Assembly (NCBI RefSeq): GCF_011075055.1
Contig: NC_058146.1
Span: 11,023,820 to 11,087,819 of the forward strand
Origin: Mangifera indica
Taxonomy: Eukaryota; Streptophyta; Magnoliopsida; Sapindales; Anacardiaceae
Direction of reading: 5' to 3'
Length of the DNA: 64,000 bases
The notes beneath the pieces were generated by a model, which saw only the letters and a list, made by a program, of their open reading frames with translations, made no database searches and was not told where the DNA came from. Both the position numbers and the translations under genes were made by a program. Shown one piece after another: positions 56,159-64,000 of this stretch (positions within the stretch are counted from its first letter, which is position 1; each line of letters begins with the position of its first letter).

Positions 56159-59100
56159 GATCCCCGTCCTGTTCAGCTTGATGGTCTTTTTAATGTTCTT
56201 TTGGTAACAAAGGGCATCACAGCAGGATTGTTACACTCGCTTGTTGACAAAGGGTATGTTAATGTTCTTATGGGTACTATGTTTTATGTTTGTAAATCTG
56301 TATGCTTTGCTGTGCTAAAATTCTATTTGGCTGGTTATTTTATGTCCATTAATATCTATTCCCTGCTAATATACAACAGATAATCAGGTTTCTAATTTAT
56401 GTTGTTGAGGTCTGGCTAGACATATTAGAGATGTGTTTTTTTTTTTTTTTTACAAGGCAAGATTTTCCGATGTTTTGGATGGTCCACTTAAACTGCATGA
56501 CAACGGACTTTCTTATACATAGCACTTAGTTCAATATGATCCGGTAGAATTGAATGTTGATATGGTTAGAGATTTACTTGCATGACCTTTTTTAAATTTT
56601 GGTGATTTTCCCCAGTTTTTTTCTTGGTCTCTTTTCAGAAATACAGAAAATATATTTTATTGAGGATCATGGTATTATTGTAATATAGTTGGACATAGTC
56701 CAAAATATTGATGCCTGGAGATAAATCTATTTCTCTTCTTGAAAGAAAAGTAGAGTTCTTTCCTGTAATTGAGTAAATGAAGAAAAGATGACTATGCAAT
56801 ATATTTTACTTGAGAACTTCTTAACCAATAGAGATATGCATTTGTAAATGTCATAACTAGCATCAAACCTTTGGTTTTCTTGTGATACACCTACTTACTT
56901 TTGTTTATTTAAGAAATTTAGAATTAAAAAAGCGAAATCATAAGATTTGGCTTCCAAAGTGTCCCTCAACCTGAGTTTTATTTACTGGTTTTACACATTG
57001 TTACCCAATATTTCAAGTTTCTAGGATTTTTTGTATAAAAATCCAAACTAATCCTTGATTCCAAAACAAAAAATTACTTCGGTTTGAGTTTTTGCCATGT
57101 TTGTGAAACCTGAAAAAATTACTTACAAAAAAAAAAAATTTAAGTTCCTAGTGCATTTCAGGTCATTCATCATGAGCAAAATAACAAAAATCTTTATTTT
57201 AGGTGCCAGGATACCCCTCTATCTAAAATCTTAAGCTAGTAGGTAGGGAGGGCTTGTTAACATTGACATTTATCCAATAGACTCTCTCTCATAGAACATG
57301 GATTTTCTTTTTCTTTTTTTCTAATCTAGTTGAAATGTAGGGATTTAAACTTTGCAACCTTTGGCAATGATATTGTGTTAAGTTAGTACTCTACCTAAAA
57401 GCTTAAGCTAGATATCAATATTGATATTTAATCCAATAAGCTCAAAGATATGAGAGACCAACGATACATACTTACAAAGCGAAATAGTAAATACTCAGAT
57501 TATTCATTTTAGTCAGTGAAAGATGTAGTAATAGTGTAGACTTCAGAGCTTCTTTCATTATATCACACTTGGTGTACTTTGAGATAATTAAATAATCCGG
57601 GTTTGAAATCATATGGCCTTAGTTCACGAACTATTCTATCATACCCTATAGAATTCCAAAAAGATTCTGCGAATTTGTGAATGATTTGTACTGGGAACAA
57701 ATCTGCAAACAGCAAATTGATCCAAAAAGATTCGCAAATTAATGGATACTTCGGTACATGAGAGACCAGTGTGTGATCTCAATTGTCAATGTTAGTTTAG
57801 CTGTTCTTCAATTTTACAAATTTTGGCATTTTGTCTTGCAGAAAACTCAAGCTTGAGGATAATGTTGCTGACATTTGGCCTGAATTCGGATCAAATGGAA
57901 AAGATCTCATAAAGGTTTAATCTTATCCCATGACCTTTTTAAACATGCCCTGTGGTTAGCCATTCTTATGAAGGTAACTGAACATAACTTGGTTTTGGAT
58001 TTTAGGTCCATCATGTGCTTAGCCATACGAGCGGTTTGCACAATGCTTTAGCTGAAATGGGACAGGAAAATCCCATTCAATATACTGACTGGGATGTTTG
58101 TTTGAGTAAAATTGCTGCATTAGAACCTGAAAATAAACCAGGCCAAAAGCAGGTCTATCACTATCTGTCTTTCGGTTGGCTGTGTGGTGCAATAATTGAG
58201 GTATTATAGCTTGCTTCTGTTGCTTTCAATTAAATATAACTTTCAACTATGGTTTCAATCAGAAGATTTATGAACCCTGAAATCTATAGATAACAAATAT
58301 CTTGCCTATATTTATATGTTGATGTGTAAAGATGCCATGTGATCCTAGGTATCACATGGCCTAGGATTGATTGATTGTGAGTAGATCTTTTTGCTGGCCT
58401 TCAGAGTGATAAAAGAATTTGACTATATTTTCAACTTCTCTATGTTAATGTGTAAAGAATTTGCTGGCCTTCAGAGTGAATTTCAATAATACAGCGAGCA
58501 TCTGGCAAGAAATTTCAGGAGATTCTTGAAGAAATATTCGTTCGACCTTTAAATATAGAAGGGGAGCTGTATGTTGGAATTCCACCAGGTACTCGTCAAA
58601 CTCCACTTTCTTAATCTTCTCATGTTACTTCGTACAAAGCTTACAGGTACATGTGTACAAAATTATATTCTAATAAAAAGACCAGAAATTTTGTAGTCTA
58701 CCGTAATCAATGGCATTATGATGCCTTCCAATGTCGATCCTTCAGGTGTGGAATCTCGACTTCCAACTCTTTCAATAGATGAATATGATCGCATAAAGTA
58801 TTCGGACACATCTTATTATTCTGCTCTACCCCCTGAGTTCCAGCTTGACAAAGTTGCAGAGATCATCACCTCCTTGCCAGTTTTCTTCAACATCTTGTAC
58901 GTTCGCCGTGCTGTCATTCCTTCTTGTAATTTACATTGCTCAGCACGTGCAGTCGCACTCTACTATGCAACTCTAGCTGATGGGGGAGAGATTCCACCCC
59001 CACATTCCTCTTTATCCAATCCACCGCTTGGCAGTCGCCCTCACATCCCCAAATTTCCTTCTCAAGAGAAGTCAAAAAACCAAAAGGTAAGAAAAACAAG

Positions 59101-59520
59101 GATGTGCCTTCTGCTTCAGAGAACAATACAAATGATAAGGGTAAAGATGCTAGTGGTGATGATAGCACTAGGCCCATAAATATGGTTGGCAAGATTTTTA
59201 ATAACCCTAGAATCCATGATGCGTTCCTGTGTGTGGGTGAATATGAGCATTTGGCCTTGCCAAATGGGTAATTTGGACTGGGGTTTAAGAGGAATAAAGC
59301 TGCTGATGGATCACTTATTGGTTTCGGGCACTCAGGCATGGGTGGATCAACAGGTTTCTGTGACGTAAAAAACAGATTTGCTATAGCAGTGTCATTGAAT
59401 AAAATGTCATATGGTGCTACAACTGCAAGAATCATGGAGTTGGTTTGTTCGGAGCTCAATATCCCACTGCCGGTGGAGTATAGTAAAGTCAAGGACTTTG
59501 ACAAGCCTCTCACTCGCTGA
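56159..59520 (+). pseudogene. ABC1K/beta-lactamase copy C, hydrolase part
   Basis: Rest of exon 14 (56159-56253), exon 15 intact (57842-57914), 16 (58006-58200), 17 (58495-58588), 18 (58746-59520). Lesions: SVTK changed to LVTK, losing the nucleophile serine; one A lost from an A-run near 59080 (frameshift in the linker); CAA to TAA at 59269-59271. Intron 16 carries a short local duplication (TTTGCTGGCCTTCAGAGTGA, near 58390 and 58460). Exon 15 here shows what copy B lost. Confidence 0.9.
56254..57780 (+). other. Intron 14 of ABC1K copy C
   Basis: Near-identical to 11939-13515. No gene or mobile element seen. Confidence 0.55.
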
Positions 59521-59789
59521 AATTGAGTATCTCATATTCCCATTGTATAAATTATATCCTCATCTTATATTGCTTCCACAAAAGCTGAATAAGTATACAT
59601 TTCAATCAAGTTATGATATTGAATAAGAGAAAGTTGTCATTTTTTTATCATCTGGGTCTGGTGGTTGGAATTCACAAGTTTAATTATTTATTGATATACT
59701 GATATATCGGCAAACCATTGTTGGGTGATAATAGCCAAAGCAACCTTATTAACAAAATTGATCTCATTACATTGTTGAAAGTTTTACCT

Positions 59790-59954
59790 GCTTGTTTCAA
59801 CTCAGAGAAATGTTTGTCATGTCGATTTGTTGTCAGAAGTGTTTTTGTAGAGTTTTTTATCAACTCGCATGCTAAGTCTTCTATTAATATGCAATGTGCT
59901 CAAGGATGTTTAAGGAATTATTTGGTTTGTCAAGTTTTAGATGGAAAAAAATAA
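59790..59954 (+). mobile_element. Possible copia RNase H C-terminal remnant (flank of copy C)
   Basis: Third copy of the short stretch seen after A and B (KCLSCRFV, FFINSHAK, YLVCQVLD). Confidence 0.35.
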
Positions 59955-59984
59955 TTTATTTTGTAATGACCTATTGTTATAGAA

Positions 59985-60008
59985 AGGAAGAGAGAGAGAG
60001 AGAGAGAA
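59985..60008. repeat. (AG)n microsatellite
   Basis: Longer allele of the run at 15571-15594. Confidence 0.85.
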
Positions 60009-60084
60009 ATGGTTATGCTAATGAGTAGTAAGATAGATATTTGATAAAATTTTATATGAGAATATCCTATATTTACAATTCCTT

Positions 60085-60270
60085 TTTTTAAGGATGGATT
60101 TGAGTCGAGTTGACTCGAATTCAATTATTGACTTGATTTAAATAAGTTTCAATTGAACTTAGTTTAGCGAGTTTGAGCTTAAACTCGAACCTAAAAATTT
60201 TATATTATCTAGCTTGAGTTTGAATTTGAGCTTACGGGGTATTTGAATCGTCAAGCATATGAACATAAAA
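60085..60270. repeat. GAGTTTGAGCTC-type dispersed repeat
   Basis: Counterpart of 15675-15860 in the duplicated segment. Confidence 0.55.
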
Positions 60271-60484
60271 AATTTTGATATAAATTCATTAAAACAATGT
60301 CATTTTGGTCATTTTTAGTTTTATTACAATATCAAACCAAATTTTGCACCCTTACCCTTAAACCCTTAATTTTTTACTGCATAATCTCAAGAAATATTAT
60401 AATGTTATTTCCAACTTAATTAATATATCTCTAATGTAACAAATTGCACAAAATGAACAAGTTAATTTTGAAAATAATTTTGTG

Positions 60485-61640
60485 GTGTCATGGAGGACTT
60501 AAAAGTCTCTTTGTATGGCCTAAATCAAACACCCAAATAGTGGCATGAGAAGTTTGATTATGCATTTTTATGTGATGGTTTTTCTTCGATTGAAATACAT
60601 AAATATGTTTATTCTAAACTTGTTGACGATGAATGTGTGATTATATATTTATATATATGTAGATGATATGCACATTTTCGGTACTAATCTTTAGATAATA
60701 CATAAAATTAAAGGATTTATAGCTTCTAACTTTGAGTGTTATTTTCGGTGTGAAATTAAAAAAAAGAATGATAAGATAATGCTATCTCAAGAACATTATA
60801 CAAAGATATGTTTGGACATTTTTTGATGTCACACTCAATTGAAGATAAACCGAAGTGATCTGATAGCTAAATATGATTATTCACATATTATTAGGAGATT
60901 AAAAAAATATACACACAATTCTAAGTATGATCATTCAACCACATTGGTTAGACTAATGAAAGATGTAACTGATTATAAGTATGTGATTTTTGATGAAAAG
61001 TCATAATTTACTTTATAAATAGAAGTTGATCCCTTTTTTACCATTTACACCATACTAACACTATAACACATTAATAGCAACAACTTACAAACAAAAAAAC
61101 TTAAGTTATTTTTATCCATCATTAAATAAATGAGTCAAGTGAAAGAAATCAATATTTTCTAAATTCTTCATGATTTCTCTTTATGTTTTATAGATTTCAA
61201 AATACAATGGGTCAAGATATATTTATCTATCTTCAAACTATGTGAAGAAATATGAAGTTTAAAATTTATAGGTATAATGATTTGATGGTTAACTTATCTT
61301 CATGAATGAAATTGTGATTTACATGCATATGATAGTTTGATGTTTAATTGTTTCTTTATAATAAATGTAATTATGCGTTACATGTGGTATCAAAGCATAT
61401 TTTAAAAACTCATATTTTTCCATTAAAGGTTGTTGATTTAATATATAGTATAAATTAAATTTGTGTGACTGCATATAGAAGTAATAATATTGATTTGTGT
61501 ATAAATGTAAAGAATGAGTCTTTGTATTACGTAGACAAATATGACATATTCTTCGTCTTTTCTTTTCTAAAGAACGCATAAGAAATGCATTAGAATTTGT
61601 AATATCCTTAGTTATGTTTGAGGCACTAGTGTCATTTTCC
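60485..61640 (+). mobile_element. Ty1-copia remnant and LTR-like block downstream of copy C
   Basis: Same as 16075-17230: KSLYGLNQTPK near 60505, IFGTNL near 60675, RNase H-like debris near 60900, TGGTATCAAAG near 61384. Part of the B/C segmental duplication. Confidence 0.68.
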
Positions 61641-62390
61641 TAAATTTTCATTTTTGACTAGGTCAAAATCAAAAGAGCAATGCTATGTGTACCCATTTTT
61701 GATACACAATTTATATACATAGTGATATGTCATCATGTAATTAGATGATTTTAAAACATGTGTCATTATATGACAAAGAAACATTCAATCACATGATAAC
61801 ACCTCATCTATGTACACAAATTATGTATCAAAAATAGGTATACATAGTTTTATTGAAATCAAAAATAGAATTCTGATTGGGTCAAAAATAAAAGGGGGCT
61901 TGGATTTGGCCACCAAAATATGTATTGACATAAAAAAAAAAATAAAAAAACAAAAAACAAAAATAAAACCCTAAATGAGGTGGGATGTATTGCATATTTA
62001 AGTAATTTCCCACCAGGCTTAAAGGTGGATTCTACCACTTTTCCTTCCCCATTAAAGTAACAAATCAAAAAGCAACCTTTTGACAACTGAAAGGAAGAAA
62101 TTTGACAGGTAGGGAACTTTCTCTGACAACCAAAATCTTGAAGAACCAACCTGTCGCCAACTTTGTTGGACCAAATTTTAGGTGGGTAGGGATGTCACTT
62201 TCTTCTCTTGGATTTCATGAATCTTGGCCTTGTTTTATGCATGTTTGGGGTTAATTCTTGTTGGCTTTATGCATTGGACTTTTGTTGCAAACCTTGTAAA
62301 AAAAACGCTTGAATCCTAAATATTTATGTATGAAATATGCATTTATAGTGTGTGCTTGTATATGTTGTGTACGTGTTTTTTTTTTTGTAT
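61640..62390 (+). promoter_or_regulatory. Orphan ABC1K promoter/5'UTR module downstream of copy C, split by a MITE
   Basis: Matches 5760-6230 and 17255-17760. TATTTAAG lies near 61995 and the donor is at 62182, here GTGGGT rather than GTGAGT. A MITE (61675-61855) sits in its upstream part. No ABC1K coding exon follows. Confidence 0.6.
61675..61855 (+). mobile_element. MITE, Mutator-like (9-bp target duplication)
   Basis: 181 bp starting GAGCAATGCTATGTGTACCC, with imperfect inverted ends around ATTTTTGATACACAATTT. Perfect 9-bp flanking duplication AAATCAAAA (61666-61674 and 61856-61864). Copy B's matching site near 17260 has no insertion, so it arrived after the B/C duplication. Confidence 0.9.
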
Positions 62391-62482
62391 GAATTGTTGG
62401 TTTGATGATGGCCCCTTAGATGGCTTCTTGATGGCTAGAATCCCATGAATGAATACATGGTTGTATGTTGCTTGCTTAATTT

Positions 62483-63082
62483 TGTTAAACATATTCCTAT
62501 TTGATCTAATTCTAATTAGATCTAATTCTAATTTAATCTGATTTTGATTAAGTCTAATTTTAATTTGCTATTTATTATTTTTCCTATTTCATAGGATATG
62601 AATTCCAGTTTAGTTATTTATTGTTTTCTTATTTCATAGGATTAAGATTTTAGTCTAGTTATTTATTATTTTTCTATTATATTTGGATCCACCTATGACA
62701 GGTTGACCTGACTCGTTTACAATTAATTGCCTAGGTGGTAGTTAGTCGGAGTTGAGAAAACGGTTGGTAGTTGAGGAAATATTTAAATATCCCAAAACTA
62801 CAAAAACAACCTTCCCTATGCAAAAGAATTATACACTTTTTTTGGTTCTTCCTTTCCTCCCAACACCAAAATACACGAGTTCCTCTCTTCACAAAAATGC
62901 AAGTAATGAAGCAAACTGTGTTATGGATATGAAAGTAATAATGCATCATATGTTGTAGATCATCCAACAATTAATTCAATGCAATTCGAGAACACAATTA
63001 ATTGTTTTCATAATTTATAGAATTGGCGTTATTTTCCAACATTAGCATTAGAGTCTAGGGTTGATGAGTTTATTTTCTAACA
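62483..63082 (+). repeat. Copia LTR (Z), same family and site as X
   Basis: Begins TGTTAAAC and ends TCTAACA, preceded by the same GCTTAATTT flank as the LTR at 17878. Followed by TGATATCAGAGC at 63084-63095. Confidence 0.8.
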
Positions 63083-64000
63083 TTGATATCAGAGCACTAT
63101 TTTGACACATGAAAGTGCTTGGGACCATCTTTTGGTGCATGAAAACTCATGGATTATTACTTCAGGTGTGTCAATGTGCATGAATGCTCCCTTCCAATGT
63201 GCGACAACTATTTTACACTCAGATCAATGTGTGGAAAAAAATCAATGGGTCCTACATAACGTAAAAGCAAGTAATACCTCCATTCGGCTTATACAAACAC
63301 GTATCGGTATTTCAAAACAAATGTTTCTAATTCATGCAAGCCTGTTTACTAAGGACCATTACATATAATATAGGATATGATTAACTGATAATCTAATATA
63401 TATAAAATAAAGATTTAAACTTAAAAGTTATATATAAAATAAAGATTTAAACTTAAAAATAAGTCATATTCTCTTAATTGGAAAAAAGATGATATATAAC
63501 CTAATTATATTCATGCATGACCATTAGACTCTCGTAATAAATGATATTAGTTAAGACAAGAATGTGAAGAACTTTTGGGATTATGTGGATATATTACAAC
63601 TTGCTAAAGAGTTGCATCTAGTAATAAATATAAAAAAAAATCCACTACTTTATTACTATTTCCAAATCAATGAAATGTGAGCCATTTGGCCTATCATAAA
63701 GACCTTATCGTGAATAAAGTAACTCAAAGAATTGTATGAGATGATGAAATAGTCCTAGTCCTAGTCATAGTTGTGTTGCATTTGTTGCATCACATATTAT
63801 AAATGTTAAATATGAGAATTCCGAGATTTGTAAGATTTAATGAAATTCTCATCCAAAATTAATATTAGCGCAATTAAATTGAATTTTAAAATGTCAAACA
63901 TTTGAGTCGTGGAAGATAACTGGGAATATGGTGAACTTTTGATTTTGTGCTTTATGTGAAATATTTTAAATTTTAATGTGTAATTACGATAATTGATGTG
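63083..64000 (+). mobile_element. Degenerate Ty1-copia element Z, continues past window end
   Basis: Matches the leader and pre-gag part of copia X (18464-19345) to the last base of the window. It is the duplicated counterpart of X, not a separate insertion, because the flank is shared. Confidence 0.75.

Overview
This is plant nuclear DNA, almost certainly from a eudicot. The evidence is intron-rich genes with GT-AG introns, coiled-coil NBS-LRR (CNL) genes of the RGA type with introns absent from the coding part, a gene matching the Arabidopsis At5g24810-type ABC1 kinase/beta-lactamase fusion, and a dense load of plant transposons (Ty1-copia, Ty3-gypsy chromovirus, L1-type LINE, CACTA, TRIM, Mutator-like MITE). 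I do not name a species.

Layout. 1-2713: the 3' nine-tenths of an intact CNL gene (CNL1). 2791-4700: a shrunken relic of the ABC1K/beta-lactamase gene (copy A), fused straight onto the CNL1 3' end. 4690-5720: copia-derived flank. 5760-15110: the most complete ABC1K/beta-lactamase gene (copy B), with a TATA-like box, a 5'UTR intron and 18 coding exons, but at least one and probably two splice/coding lesions. 15111-17230: copia-derived flank. 17255-17760: an orphan second copy of the ABC1K promoter and 5'UTR exon. 17878-24337: a decayed Ty1-copia element (X). 24338-25325: an LTR-element remnant. 25326-33584: a second decayed copia of the same family (Y), split by a 5.77-kb CACTA element. 33585-41863: a badly decayed CNL (CNL3), split first by a tandem TRIM array and then by a 5'-truncated LINE. 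41864-46640: AT-rich transposon debris (hAT-like, MITE, antisense copia). 46867-49922: CNL2, nearly identical to CNL1 but with one nonsense codon and one 1-base frameshift. 50112-59520: ABC1K/beta-lactamase copy C, a pseudogene split by an antisense Ty3-gypsy chromovirus. 59521-64000: the same downstream flank as copy B (copia debris, orphan promoter, copia X-type LTR), continuing past the window edge.

How it fits together. CNL1 plus copy A and CNL2 plus copy C have the same architecture: the CNL 3' end lies inside what was intron 4 of the ABC1K gene, upstream of exon 5. A CNL gene inserted in, or recombined into, an ABC1K gene, and the composite was then duplicated. Copies B and C share their whole downstream flank, including the copia insertion site, so a segment of more than 10 kb was duplicated after that insertion. 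Repeated promoter modules show the ABC1K gene was once a head-to-tail tandem array.

Possible function. CNL1 is the only gene that looks intact in the visible part. The ABC1K copies appear to be dead or damaged relatives of a full gene elsewhere. I see no bacterial-type operon, CRISPR array, tRNA or rRNA gene. I found no clearly new biochemical system; the unusual content is the CNL/ABC1K composite locus and several nested insertions whose empty sites are preserved in paralogues in the same window.
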